Shown one piece after another: positions 12,830 to 24,147 of a stretch of 64,000 nt of DNA. The notes beneath the pieces are model-generated. The model worked only from the letters and a program-made list of their open reading frames with translations, was not told the origin of the DNA and made no database searches. This DNA is from Eudromia elegans. Lineage: Eukaryota; Chordata; Aves; Tinamiformes; Tinamidae. The position numbers were made by a program, and so were the translations under genes. Each line of letters opens with the position of its first letter. Position 1 is the first letter of the stretch. The DNA is taken from positions 1,128,809 through 1,192,808 of the forward strand of contig PTEX01000234.1 of NCBI GenBank assembly GCA_003342815.1, given 5' to 3'.

Positions 12830-14300
12830 CTCTGCCAGTGCTCAAACTATTCTTTAAAAAAGAAAAAGCAGACATACAAAATACATTTTTAACACATTTT
12901 TAGGAAAACGTGGGCAATGACATTTAATAGGAATATTTACAGGGTGTTTTATGTGGCATGTCACATAATGGATGCTTGCTGTTTCTGAATGCCACAAGTT
13001 TCGTTAAGCTGTTTAAGAAGATGGGTAGGTGGGAATGTAAAGCCTGTGTTAACCAATCAAAAAAAAAGTGGACAGTTATTCAATTTTATCTATAAAAAAG
13101 AATGAAAATTTCATATGAAAATACTTAACTAAGGAAATACAGGGAATCCTAAGATAAAGTTTCATCTTCCTGGAGAGATTAAATATTGTGGATAGCTCTG
13201 GGCAGGAGAAAAAGGGTATTTATCTTTTTCAGAGCATTCAGTACTTGGTAAAATTCTGAGTGCAGAACAGACTTGTGTCCTATCATTTGGAAGCAGATCC
13301 AGCATGTTCCTTCAGAAGACTTTAAGTCTTAGGGCTTCTGCTTGAAGATGCAGGAGTGCTTTAGACAGATGAGGAGATTCCTTGGCTTGCACATTCTCAT
13401 GATTTCAATAGGCTGTCAATTATTTTGGTTATACCTACATTTTGTTGAAGTCAAGTCAACATAAAAAACACTTAGGTGTCAATCAGCCTCTGCCTTCTGA
13501 AAAACATCATGTGATGTTACCATTTGTTTCAGTTAGCTTCATGTATACCTGTACACTAAATCCACTAAAGAAGAGCTTAAATAAATGAAGTTGTAATTCT
13601 TTTCTTCCATTTATTTGTTTCCTTTTCCTGGTATTTTTGCTTTCCTTGAATATTTATTTCACTGAATGTCAGCATTCTCAGGCCTTTGCTAAGGAAATTA
13701 CTCCTGACACATATACCCTTCTTTTGCAGACACTGGCAGATAGATATTCAGCCTCTCTTTTTCATTTTTTTTATTATAAAAGCAGAGGATTATTAAATTA
13801 CTTCATCCTATCACCTGTATAAGTCAAATTATAAAATTACAGTGTCTTAACATTTCTTAAGATATGTTTATACTCCACTAATTAGTTACATATGTTAAAA
13901 AACAAACCATTTGAGACGATGACTATAGCAGTGGTTGCTGCTGAGGAATTCTTATGATGGATGAAAAACTATTATAGGTTCAAAGTGCTTTGCCTTTGAG
14001 TTGATTTCCAAGTAAGATTCTGTTTAACTTACTTGATTAGATTGTCTAATATTCCTTTTCCCCCTTCATTTCAAAATATAATCATCTTTTTTTTCTTTTC
14101 TTTTTTTTTTCCTTCTAAACCTCTATCTACTTCTTTGACTTTAAAGTGAAGCTCGTCCACTTACTCTAAACTTTTGTTACCCTAGGTTTGCTACATCTCC
14201 TGTCACATCTTCAGGAACGGTAAAATAGTTTGCAAAAAAAAAATTCCATTAAGGGAGGTAAATCATATCCTATAGATCCTTCTGCAACAGCATGATGTAT
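12830..14300. other. AT-rich non-coding sequence
   Basis: No gene or repeat is recognised. Pyrimidine-rich runs occur near 14084-14112. Two possible poly(A) signals for a minus-strand transcript (TTTATT on the plus strand) lie at 14303-14308 and 14324-14329, just past the open frame of the candidate terminal exon described at 14703-15010. Confidence 0.45.
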
Positions 14301-14702
14301 CTTTTATTGTATGAATTATTTGATTTATTTAAATTTCATGTATTATATTAAATCCAATTTATATTTCTTTCCTTTCCTTTTTAGAGATGGAAGTTGACCA
14401 CAGGGGATTTTTAAATGGTCTTATGAATTAGATTAATATGCTTTCTGTTGTCATTGAAGAAATCCTATCTAGCTGCAAAGTTGGTTGAATTCAGATGAAT
14501 TCTTGAGAAATTTTACAATTACAGCTACTTTACTGTAAATAGTGTGGATTGTACATCATGAGCTATGGCTTCTGTACCTAGAGCGGTGTCCAAAGTATGT
14601 CCTAGTAGCCTTTTTAGACTATGCATACTACATGTGTGCTTCACAATTGCTGGTACCAAATCCAGCTCATGATCCTTCTCAGCTGCATGTTCCCACATTC
14701 CC

Positions 14703-15010
14703 TCAATACTCTGACATCTTTTTATTCCTTCCAAAGAGACGATCAGTGTGCTGAGTGTCCACAGGCAGCAACTGGGCCATGAACTGGGCCTTGCGCAGGA
14801 TGTGGTGCATCTGCCTGCCTGTTAGGAAGCCTTTTGACACAGGTGTGCTCCTTGGTAAAGGAGCCAGCAGGTTCTTTGCCTTCTGCCTCTCTCTTTTGGT
14901 CCCTTTGTTTTGCTTGTGAGTATTTAGTAGTGACTCAAGTATTACTTGCTCCGGCTTTGTTGTGGACTTCGTTTTGTCTGCAGTGGTGTTGAATATTGTC
15001 ATTTGTGCTT
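14703..15010 (-). CDS. Candidate terminal coding exon (unverified)
   Basis: On the minus strand a pyrimidine-rich tract ending in AACTTAG stops at 15011. From 15010 one frame stays open for about 101 codons to a stop near 14703. The encoded segment is basic and polar (for example KQNKGTKRERQKAKNLLAP, then LPRSTPVSKGFLTG) and ends RLFGRNKKMSEY. It is GC-richer than its surroundings, which lengthens chance frames. Possible AATAAA signals lie about 380-400 bp further on. I do not recognise a family. The entry phase (two bases completing a codon) matches the exit phase of the candidate exon at 16627-16694. It could equally be a chance open frame. Confidence 0.25.
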
Positions 15011-15519
15011 CTAAGTTTAGGAGAGAACACAGACAATAAAATCACAAGCCTGCTATTTCAGGGATGTCTAACAGATCTAGCAAAAGTCTGTAAGATTTAC
15101 AGCTAATCAGCAATACTGAAAATTAGGCCTTGTAAATGATTTTGCTTACGCTTATAAATCTGTATCTTTTATTGAACAGGAATTCCTTCCATTTACTTTA
15201 AAATTGACTTTACAGTTATTTACTTCTTCGATTCTTCTTTCTATATAACTCATTTTGTGCAGAATAAGGTTTACAATCCTGTTTGTTGCATACTCCAGTT
15301 AAGTGTTCAAGATAATCCTTCCCCCTTCATCTTGATATTTCATAGACTGTTGGAGACCAGGACTTACAGAGATATTAAGGATTACTGTGATGGGTGGTTA
15401 GAACATTTCATCTTGCAAAATTGTGAGATGGAAGAGTAGCAGTCATCAGAAACCTCCATGTAAAACAAAGCATTGAAGGAATTTTTGCCTTTTTTTTTAT
15501 GGCTGGGTATTTTCTTTCT

Positions 15520-15630
15520 TTCCTTAATTATTTTCAGTAATTAATTCCCCTTATAATTTACATTAATTAATATGTAATTACATCAGTTAATACTTAATTA
15601 TTTGTTATAGTTAATGGAAGAATACCAGGA
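15520..15630. promoter_or_regulatory. Dense TTAATTA-type homeodomain motif cluster
   Basis: Within about 110 bp there are repeated TAATTA/TTAATTAAT words on a very AT-rich background. TAATTA is the core bound by many homeodomain proteins. Since base composition alone produces such words, this is only a weak regulatory indication. Confidence 0.2.
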
Positions 15631-16386
15631 GAAGTAATTCCACATAGATGCAAATTGGAGAGTTAATTTATAATAATCCAACTGAAAAACTGAAGGAAGT
15701 ACAATAAGTAAAAGTAAAAGCTTACCATCTGGGAGCAATATACAGGGGCTTAGAACCTATGCTCCCATGCAGAGGGTCTACCAAAGCATCTTAGAATGTT
15801 CTGCATTATGCGTTCATTAAAAATAGTATGTGTCGACTTAGATACCCCCCTACTTAGAACACTCCTGTAAGTCATGGGAAATTAATAGCAGATAGGATAT
15901 GAAACAGAAGTGGACTGAGACAGGGGAAAATTGTCTACACTGGTTTAAGCAACAATTACTCTCTTAAAAGTAAAGGTGGCATTAGTGGAAATGGGTTCTT
16001 TTATATTATTTTGGATTTCTTAGCACAGAGCTGTCTTATTTTATCTGAAAGGACTGTTTGGAAGATGCCTTTAATTCTGAAATGAAAAGTATTGATCTTT
16101 GATGACAAACTATTTTGTTTAGCTAGAGGCTTTGAGAAGCCCTTTTGCATTAAATCTGTTAAACCTCTTTAAAAATCAGGCACTGAGCTAAATGCCTCAA
16201 ACCAAAGACAGATATAATGCTTTGTACATCCCATGCAGATAGTGCAGGAATCTGACAGCACGTGTTGAGTGTAGGTTAAGGTCAAATTCAGAGCCGTTGG
16301 CTATTTCTGAAATTGTCTGCCTCTCTGTAGATACCTGCCTTTACTGAGGTGTATTCTTGTCTTTTGTAGTCCCAGAGATGGTGCTT

Positions 16387-16397
16387 CCCCCCCCCCC
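16387..16397 (+). repeat. C(11) homopolymer
   Basis: Eleven consecutive C residues, an unusual homopolymer in this AT-rich window. Such tracts are length-variable and error-prone in assemblies. Confidence 0.8.
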
Positions 16398-16626
16398 ATT
16401 ATTTGTGATTTCACACTGGGAAGTTAGTGGGGAATAAAGGTGGGACAGCACTGAAACATATGGTATATATCTAGGGAACACTCATGACTTACCTTGAATT
16501 GCTCTCCTCATCTCTTTTTTTCATTTAAAAAATTAACAAGCTTTGACAAAGCTCTGTCTTGATGTGTAAAAAAGCAGATGTGATTTGCAGGACAGAGGAA
16601 GAGACAATCTATATTCATGAGATTAC

Positions 16627-16694
16627 CTGTGCTGAATAGGATCTTAAACAAGGGGAGTTGAGCAGTCAGTGCTTTTATCACTTGCTCATTCATT
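16627..16694 (-). CDS. Candidate internal exon (unverified)
   Basis: On the minus strand a strong acceptor (CTTTATCTTCCTTACAG) ends at 16695 and a donor ACAG|GTAATC follows at 16627. Only one of the three frames is open over the 68 bp. It reads MNEQVIKALTAQLPLFKILF and then ST, entering in phase 2 and leaving in phase 1. That exit phase fits the candidate exon starting at 15010. An alternative, longer non-coding exon could use the excellent AAG|GTAAGT donor at 16493. No family is recognised. Confidence 0.25.
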
Positions 16695-18344
16695 CTGTAA
16701 GGAAGATAAAGTCAGTGCCTGTGATTTTTGCGTGTATTTGGCTTGTGCCCCTTTCTGAACTGACCTCACTACGTAGTCCTTCTTGCAGTGCGACAAAGCA
16801 GCAGGTCTAGCCAGCCATCTGCTCATAGCCTCACTGCACGCTTACAGATATGCAGGAACACTTATTCAACCTCCTTGCTGGTTACTGGTGTTGATTATGG
16901 TATCGCTAGCAGAGTCTTGTGATTTTCAAATGGCAATTAAGTAGCGAGAGCAAAAATATGTAGAATTATTATTTCCTTTCATGACTATGTTCAAAAGGAG
17001 AAAGAAAAAAAAAAGAAAAGAGAGAATCAGCCGCAAACCACATCTCCTCTCCTGAAAATAAAATATGCCAATAGAATTATTTCTAGAGGTATCTTCATGC
17101 AGTTTCAAATAGCTTTTTAATATGTAGAACTGTTTTCTAAATCAATGTAACTAACAATGAAGGAATTAATATTTTAACTGTGAAGCAGGTCAAATACAAA
17201 TAAAAGAGGTTTAAAATAGTGTTCAATGCAGCAGAAATAAATTTGATGAAAAATACGAAGGAAAATATTCAAGATGGAAGATTTGTAATATTCACTTCAT
17301 CAAAGCTTCCTCTTCTTTTGTTTCTTTTTAAAGGGGAAAACTTGAGAGCGTGGTGTGGGTAGGAAGAGTAGTGTTTGGGCTTTGTCCTCACTGTCTTGAT
17401 AGTCTAGACTCCTTAGTGGAACAGAAACAGGTGATTAAGCTATGGAACAATATTGGGTAAAAGCTAGCATGAAATGCTGATGTAGGAATTAATTGTCACT
17501 AGCATGGGCCCTGTATTCATGAGATCTGTGTGCAGGAGAAAAAAGTAGAAGTTGAATCCTGTTTTGGGCCCTGCAGTTAGATGATCAGCTGCTACTGTTA
17601 TATATACTTTGTGTATGAATTTTAATGTATTTTATAATTTAACTCTATCAAGTTTACAGTTACTGATTTAATACCTGTTCAGAGAATGCTGGTTTCAGTT
17701 TCTCTTAAAATATGTGTTCAGTTTCACGAATGAAGATGCTGTTAAACACTGTTTCATAAAAGTTATCAAATCCTATACTCAGATTTATTCTCTTACTGAT
17801 TAGTTATTGTTATTCTTTTGCTTACGTAGCAAAAATGCCTCTAGCAGTTTCTCTTAGATCTCCTTTCTTTCAGAAATACAGCACCGCTTTCTTGCCCTTA
17901 GGGCAGAAAAATTCAAACAACTATCTTCATAAAATTAGAATTTCTATTTGGTAGATCTTGCACTCATTTGTAAGTTTTTATATTATATTAAAGTGCTTGA
18001 ATTTGAAGTCATTGAAGATAAAGCTTGAATTTTCAGAAGAAAAGAAATCAACATCCATGTTGATAGCATATGGAAATCTGGAATGCTTTGCTGTCACAGT
18101 TTCTGCATGATTCTCATTAATCTTTGCTTTACACTGCAAGATTTATATATACTACTAATCAAGTAATGTATAAAATACAGGAAGGAAGTGTAAAGTACAG
18201 TGCCTGCTGTGAGTTGATAAAGTATCTTAGAATAGTTCAACTGTTTTCTTTGTGAATTAGAGTCTTTGGCTCCTCACTTGTTTACAAAGCACCCAACCCT
18301 TTAAACCTTTGGGGACTTACAGATATTTAAATAGTGGCATTCAC

Positions 18345-18400
18345 TTAAAGATGGGTGAATCTGCCAGTTCTATTACTTGTGGGCTTGGGAGCACCAAAGG
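18345..18400 (-). CDS. Candidate internal exon (unverified)
   Basis: A long pyrimidine-rich acceptor ending TTCACTCAG stops at 18401 on the minus strand. The 56-bp segment reads PLVLPSPQVIELADSPIF in phase 0 and leaves in phase 2. Joined to 16694 the split codon becomes AAA (Lys). The donor TTTAA|GTGAAT is weak, which is the main argument against this exon. A better donor sequence (GTAAGT) lies 25-30 bp on, but only after an in-frame stop. Confidence 0.2.
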
Positions 18401-18539
18401 CTGAGTGAACATAGAGTCAAAAAAGAAGGTCACAGTCATTATACCTTTCCTTTTTATCTTATGCAGCATGTAGGACAGGTACCTATTTTCTTTTTTCTCT
18501 GTAACTGCTTTAGATTTTTAAAGACTGTTAGCAGTTCAG

Positions 18540-18655
18540 TCTTCTTTCTTTAAACTAATCAGCACTAATTTGTTTAGTCATTCATCATTCTTATCACTTT
18601 TCAAGCTGGATGTCGTATTCCAGCTGAGATCTGACCAAAGCTGAGCAAATTAGGC
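18540..18655 (-). mobile_element. Old CR1 LINE relic
   Basis: The core at 18603-18652 (words such as CTGGATG, GTATTCCAG and TCTGACCAAAGCTGAG) aligns by eye with the CR1 3' coding region as it appears in reverse complement, whose consensus has CTGGAC, GTACTCCAG and CTCACCAGAGCAGAG at the same spacing. The preceding CATCATTCTTATCAC also fits. The copy is therefore on the minus strand, strongly diverged and truncated at both ends. Boundaries are approximate. It is much older-looking than the copy at 12391. Confidence 0.6.
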
Positions 18656-19381
18656 TGTTACTAAATTGAAATGCAGAACATATGGGAAGTGTTTCTCTCC
18701 TACCAACCCTTTGCCTACACTTACTAAGAGGGCAGTAGACTTTGAGGTGAGTATGAAAAGTCAATTTTTAGTACAAAAAGAAGAGGATTAAAGGCTGTGC
18801 TTCCAGTATGCAGAGATGTGAGATTTTTTTTGTATCAGAGCAAGGATATTCTGAATGTGGGGCCATGGAAAGTTCCAGTCCTAGGGGACCACAAACAACA
18901 AGCTCAGAGTTTAATGAGCTTTAGGGTACTGAGCCTTTTTTATGATCTAGTAGAGATTTTTGTGTACTGGATCCCTGTGGTAACTTTAGAAAAGTTACGC
19001 AAAGGAAATAAGGACAAATGCAGCAACAAAACAGCATTTCATTGAAAGGTTAATGTTTTAAGAGAAAGTCCACCAGCCACTGTTCAAGCAATAATTTCAA
19101 ACATATTACAGACTTGTGTCTTGGGGAAAAAAAAATTCCTACAAATATTTCAGTTGCCTAAAGTGGTCTAGGTCATACGTATATAGAAAGAGATGTGTGG
19201 AAAACGTGGGTTCAGTCTCATTTCAGATTCTGAAGGTTCTTCTACTGCAGTGATTCAAGCAAATTAAGCCTGATTAGCTAACTGATTAACTGGAAAGTGC
19301 AATTAAACTTCTAAGTGGATGCTTGTACTCTGAAGCATTTGTTTGACATAGCTTGGTTGTCATCCATATTATGTAACTTAC

Positions 19382-19444
19382 TTCAATACATTTGATGAAT
19401 GTCTCTTCTCTGATTGCCTCTATCAGATTTTTTTTAACAGAAAC
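19382..19444 (-). CDS. Candidate internal exon (unverified)
   Basis: The minus strand has an acceptor ATTGATCTCCCAG ending at 19445 and a good donor GAA|GTAAGT after 19382. The 63-bp segment is open in phase 0 at both ends and reads VSVKKNLIEAIREETFIKCI followed by E. It is short, symmetrical and protein-like, but I know no family match. Its phases are compatible with the candidates at 21452-21501 (upstream) and 18345-18400 (downstream). Confidence 0.25.
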
Positions 19445-20539
19445 CTGGGAGATCAATAGGACTTGGAAATCCCACTCCCTTGCAGTGTCTTATTTAGTAA
19501 CCCTTGCCAACCAGTGCCCTTTACGGTGGTGGTAGGATGTTGGTCTGTTGGTACCTGTGCTGGGAATATGAAGCAGAACTGGGTGTCTCTGTTCTTTCAA
19601 AATTTCACATCTTGGCTGAAAATGTTTAGCATATGTGTTTTGGGGATGGCCCTCCAAAAATTTCATTATTAGCTTCAGAAATCAGTATAATTCACTCTGG
19701 AAATTGGTGATTTGCTCACCGTGAGCAGCTGCAAAGGCAGATGTGATGTTTGCTACAATCTGAGTTGCGTGCTAGGAGGTCAGCAAGGGCTCCCCTTTTA
19801 GCAGCAGTAGCAAGTGATGCCACTTAAGTGCTTATTTGCCTGGATGTGCCCTCTCTTCTGCTGTGCCTATTTGAAGACAAATGTCAAGTGGGCTGCTAAA
19901 TGATTTGAAGTGAAAGTATGGTTTGGCAGGGTGGGGTAGAGAAAAAAGTTTTTGAGGAAAAAATAGCAGGTTATAATAATGACTTATATCAGCCCCCCAG
20001 TGGTTGCTTGTCCCCATCTCAAAGCTTTGTTGAGCAGGAGGAAATGTCAATGTTGTGCTGTGTGGGAGCACAACATGTCCATGGTGCTTCATGTCCCAGA
20101 CCTATCCAGGCAAGCAGGAATTCACCCAGGGTGCTGATTACTGCCCAATGTGCACATTCTTCTTGGGGTGCAAAATAACTAAGAGTGCTGGGGTGCAATG
20201 GAGTGCTCCCAAAGAAGAGAATTGGTTTTCATCACTTTCTTTGATAAATAAAGTTTCTTCTGTCCTTATCTGTAAAATTAACTTCAACAAATTATGTAAG
20301 GAAAATGAGGAATAGGGCATCCAACCTCTTAGTTCATCCATAAAAGTTTGCAGCTTTTCTGTGTTGTGTTTATTTTCCTGCTTTGTAGTCGTGCTCATTT
20401 TGAAATGATCACTGCATCCATGCAGCACACTGTATTAAAGCAGCATTTGTATTTTTATCATTGTCCTCTGTATCTTAATGAAAAACTGGGACTATTTTTA
20501 CATAAGCCAAATTGGCAGAGGAATCAACTGCTGAAAGTT

Positions 20540-20960
20540 ATTAATTAATTTGGGGAAATTCATTATCATAGCCATTATTCAAATAGCGGGAGCAGCAAGC
20601 CTTTTAGGAAAGCACCCATTTTTTTGAGCAGACTCCACTCCTAGGACTGGCCTAATCTATTTCTGCGCTTTATAATTCTGTCAAATAATGTGGGTCCTTT
20701 TTGCAATTTCACGTAAGGTCTGTTCTCTGGAGGCCACTTTGTGGGCCCTGTATTAACACGATCTCCCAGTGACATCCGGCATTGCACCTTCTGGAGTCAA
20801 GAGATAGAGATGGGTGAAAAAGACATTTTTCATTTGCTGTAAAACAATTTCCCCTGCTGACATAAATCAATGCCTTTCTCTTCATAATAGCTCAGGCTCT
20901 TTCACTTTGAATATAATTTTTTTCCAGAGAATGTAATTAAATTCCTGATTCTGTCACTTG
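20540..20960. promoter_or_regulatory. Conserved-element-like block
   Basis: This repeat-free block has the even word usage typical of vertebrate conserved non-coding elements, including GCATTGCACCTTCTGGAGTC and TAAATCAATGCC-like words. Its minus strand also carries a frame open from 20790, directly after a pyrimidine-rich tract ending GACTCCAG, to about 20640. It reads KVQCRMSLGDRVNTGPTKWP and continues basic. With no matching donor before the stop, I favour a regulatory element over an exon, but a terminal exon is possible. Confidence 0.35.
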
Positions 20961-21451
20961 GGTAGAGGCAGACCTTGGGCAGAACCTTGGGGGGGACCGG
21001 AAAGGCAAATGGGAAGGCTCCCCTGTCAGCAGAACAGGTACTTCTGACCTGAAAGATCCAAGTACAGCTTCATCTTAGTGTTGGTAGAAGTCAGTTGATG
21101 GCCATGCAGTGTTTATGCAGATCTCACCCCTTCACATGTAGGTTGTGTAGCCTCATAGAGGGCTTCTGAGTAATATTTGTGTGTATGTATGGATCTCCCT
21201 TGGCTCTCAGGACAGACTTCCTTTGCTGCTTTCCCTTTTGCACATCTTCCTTCCAGGTACTGCTTAAACTCTGCCTGCAAGTGTCTTGGTCATGAAGCAG
21301 TGCTGAAAACTAAGTGTCAGTATTTTGTAAGTGCTCTCTCTGCAGGCGCATATGTTGCCTGCTTAAAATGTAGGCTACTGTATGAAAAATCTTATTTGGT
21401 CCAGACAAACCACAGTCAGAAGCGTCTGGCAATGTCTATCCTGAGTCTTAC

Positions 21452-21501
21452 ATCATCTACACCTCGCTTATGTATGTGAAGGACAAATGTCCAGTTGTCC
21501 T
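21452..21501 (-). CDS. Candidate internal exon (unverified)
   Basis: A strong acceptor (TCTTCAATCTTTCTTACAG) ends at 21502 on the minus strand and a donor GAT|GTAAGA follows 21452. The 50-bp segment enters in phase 1 and leaves in phase 0, reading DNWTFVLHIHKRGVDD after the split codon. The phase agrees with the candidate exon at 19382-19444. No family is recognised. Confidence 0.22.
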
Positions 21502-21950
21502 CTGTAAGAAAGATTGAAGATTTTTCTGCATTTCTCACTTTCACCTTTGTTGGTAGTAGGAAGTTGTTTTTTAAAAGTACATGGAAGATCTATTTCACTG
21601 CTCTTTTAGTTCTTGGAAAGAAAATGTACAGTGGGGAAGAGCAAAAGAAGAAAGGAGATTTTTATAAAAGTCAATTTCTTTCTTCTACAGAAACTGAATG
21701 AAACACTTTTAATCACTGTGTTTCTATCTAAAAATTACTAAAGAGAATGCACGTTTCACGTAGTATGGCAGGGCAGTTTGCAAATGTTTTTGTCAGATCA
21801 AATATGGTATTTGTATTTTAAAATAACATTGAAATAGTTACTATCTAATTTAACTAGCACTTCATGTTGACATTAATTAATAGATCCAGTCGTGTGTCTA
21901 CTCTCATGGCTATGGTGGTGGTATCCTCACATGGCAGGGGAGTAAATTGC

Positions 21951-21975
21951 TATATATATATATATATATATATAT
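21951..21975. repeat. (TA)n microsatellite
   Basis: About 12.5 perfect TA units in a row, likely polymorphic in length. Confidence 0.9.
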
Positions 21976-22039
21976 CTCAGCCAAAGCTAAAGCTCTCATC
22001 TGTGGTGTTGCTGAGACCAAGGCTATTTAGTTTAATTCT

Positions 22040-22205
22040 TGAGGAAATGGTGATGTGGTGCTGCTGTGGCACTGAGCCACACAATGACAGAAACTCTGCT
22101 TGCCCAGCAGCATCTGTGGCTCCTGGTCTGGGGGCTCCCAGCTGGCTCGCATAGTGCTTAAGCCTGCAGGGCACTGGCCCTCTAGAGTGCAGGGAAGCCA
22201 ACAAC
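22040..22205. other. GC-richer patch
   Basis: This patch is clearly GC-richer than its neighbours. On the minus strand a strong pyrimidine tract ending CACTCTAG precedes a frame open for about 70 codons to 21977. No family motif or usable donor is visible, and GC-rich DNA lengthens open frames by chance. Confidence 0.3.
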
Positions 22206-22381
22206 CGCTTCTCTAGTTAAGGATAAGGTATTTTCACTTGTGTTGTTCAAGAAGCCTCTTCCTGAGCCTACTCTCTCACTGAGGAAATGTATTCAGACTT
22301 CCCTGAAGCAGAACAGCTGCAACGTGCTAGGATTGGCACAGGGGCTTGAGGCCCGGGGAAATGTGATTTTTACCACTTCAG

Positions 22382-22409
22382 TGCGTACGTTTCAGCCTTT
22401 CTGCGTACG
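22382..22409. repeat. Two TGCGTACG words exactly 20 bp apart
   Basis: TGCGTACG occurs at 22382-22389 and again at 22402-22409. Each contains the palindrome CGTACG, and there are two CpGs in each in a region otherwise poor in CpG. A spacing of about two helical turns could suit a paired binding site. Function is not shown. Confidence 0.4.
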
Positions 22410-22799
22410 AAAATAAAGGCATCGTGAAAATGCCAGTCAAAACTGGTGTTATTTTTCACTGACTTATTGAATACTTTTGTGTAATATTTAGAGGTCTTTT
22501 GTATTATGGATAGGTAATAACTTTTCATAATTCAGTGTCATAAATACTTGATTTGTCCATGCTAAGGGGTATTGTACTCTGTTTTTGCCCCACTATTTTC
22601 CCACACAATGTAATATGCCATCTGCCTCGCACACAAACTCTCTGCTGATGTGCACATTGCTGTCCTTTTCATCCTAGATACCAGTATCTGTCATCAAGAT
22701 TTTATTTTTTTAAAGTTGTTTCCGTCCATTATAGTAATGGACATATATTTAATGGGAGCATCATGCATCATTTCTTTCTTCCCAATCTTTTCTCCATGG

Positions 22800-22935
22800 T
22801 TTATCCAGCGGCTTAAGCCTCCTTTCTGCTGCATTAGGCTCCCTGGAGCCTCTCCTTGGTGCCCACACCTGTCGGGAATGTAAATGCTGCCTTCCCCGGA
22901 GCTGGAGCTGCTCCCCGACCCCAGTCCGGCTGGAG
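22800..22935. other. GC-rich patch
   Basis: About 130 bp of GC-rich sequence with a few CpGs. On the minus strand the segment 22870-22930 has an acceptor-like ACTTCTCCAG and a donor CAG|GTGTGG and is open in all three frames, so coding potential cannot be judged. Confidence 0.3.
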
Positions 22936-22954
22936 AAGTGTGAACTGCGCTCTT

Positions 22955-22994
22955 TCATTTGTACACTGCTGCATTCATTTGTACACTGCTACAT
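22955..22994 (+). repeat. 20-bp tandem duplication
   Basis: The 20-bp unit beginning TCATTTGTACACTGCT occurs twice head to tail (22955-22974 and 22975-22994) with a single difference, G versus A, near its end. The near identity points to a recent replication slippage event. Confidence 0.8.
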
Positions 22995-23492
22995 TCACTA
23001 GAGCTGGCAATTAGATCCAATACCTACAGCAAGTTTCTGGCATCAGATTTTCTAACCTTGTAGAAGTGTTTAGTGATGGGAAAAAAATACAGTAATCTCC
23101 TTTCTTCATTTCTCCATTTTTGTCTTTTCAGCTTTAATAAAAACCCTCTCCAACTTAGTAATATTTGAGACTTTGGAACATTTAAAAGAAAAATATTGCC
23201 TGCCATTTTCTCTTTGTAACCTCTTCACTGAGATCAGGATTGCAAATGTGACAATTTGCAGGAAAAGGATAATAAAAATGTTAGATGGAGCTTCATGTTG
23301 TTTGTCACATATGTGCTAATGACATCTCTGGGAAAACAACGGACACTATTTTGATGATGAGAAGTGATGTGTTAGGAAAGCTGAGAAAGTTGAAGCTGAA
23401 GGTTGGCTCGGTTAGTACAAACAGGTTGTACCACTTAGACTGCAGATAGTGCAGTGGGATGTAGGATAAGTTGACCAAAAAGGTCACTTTTC

Positions 23493-23515
23493 CTTTATTT
23501 ATTTATTTATTTTTA
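23493..23515. repeat. (TTTA)n simple repeat
   Basis: Five or so TTTA units with a slightly degenerate right edge. Confidence 0.75.
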
Positions 23516-24128
23516 TCTATTTAAGATAGATAGTTCCTTATCTCTTTGAAGAGCTCAAACAGTAAAAAGGCCATTGTATCAAAACATGGAATGAAATTGA
23601 TTTGGAATTTATTAATGGAAGAATTTTTGAAACTATTTCTGAGTAAACTAAAGCAAGATTGGGGAATGATGACTAATGCCCCAAACACCTTTTTTTTTTC
23701 TTGTTACTTTGGGGAATTGAGGAGGTTGTGATTAAAAAAAAAAAAGTGCAGAGCAAGAAAAAAAATACTGTTTTGTGAAAAAATGGAAATAATTTCATGT
23801 ACAGCTCAATATTTTTATAGTAATTTTTGATAAGTATGGAATCATGGAAGCACCCACTCAAATGTTCATGGCTTTGATCCATCTAGTTTTTTTATATGCC
23901 TTTCCTTTTTGTGACTAACCCCATTACTTTCTACAATTTTGTGCCCTGAAAATATTGTTATTGTTCCTGGCAAGGCATGTCCACTTGCAGCTTTAGCTGC
24001 CTGACTTCAGCCATTCAAATAAAAAATTGATTGCTCTGTCCTCTCTGCTTCGTGACACCTTCCTAGCTGACTGTTAATAATTCTTTGTCATTAACACTGT
24101 ATCAAAGGCTTTTTTTTTAGTGCAGATC

Positions 24129-24147
24129 TTTTTTGTTTGTTTGTTTG
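24129..24147. repeat. (TTTG)n simple repeat
   Basis: A short T run followed by three to four TTTG units. Confidence 0.6.
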
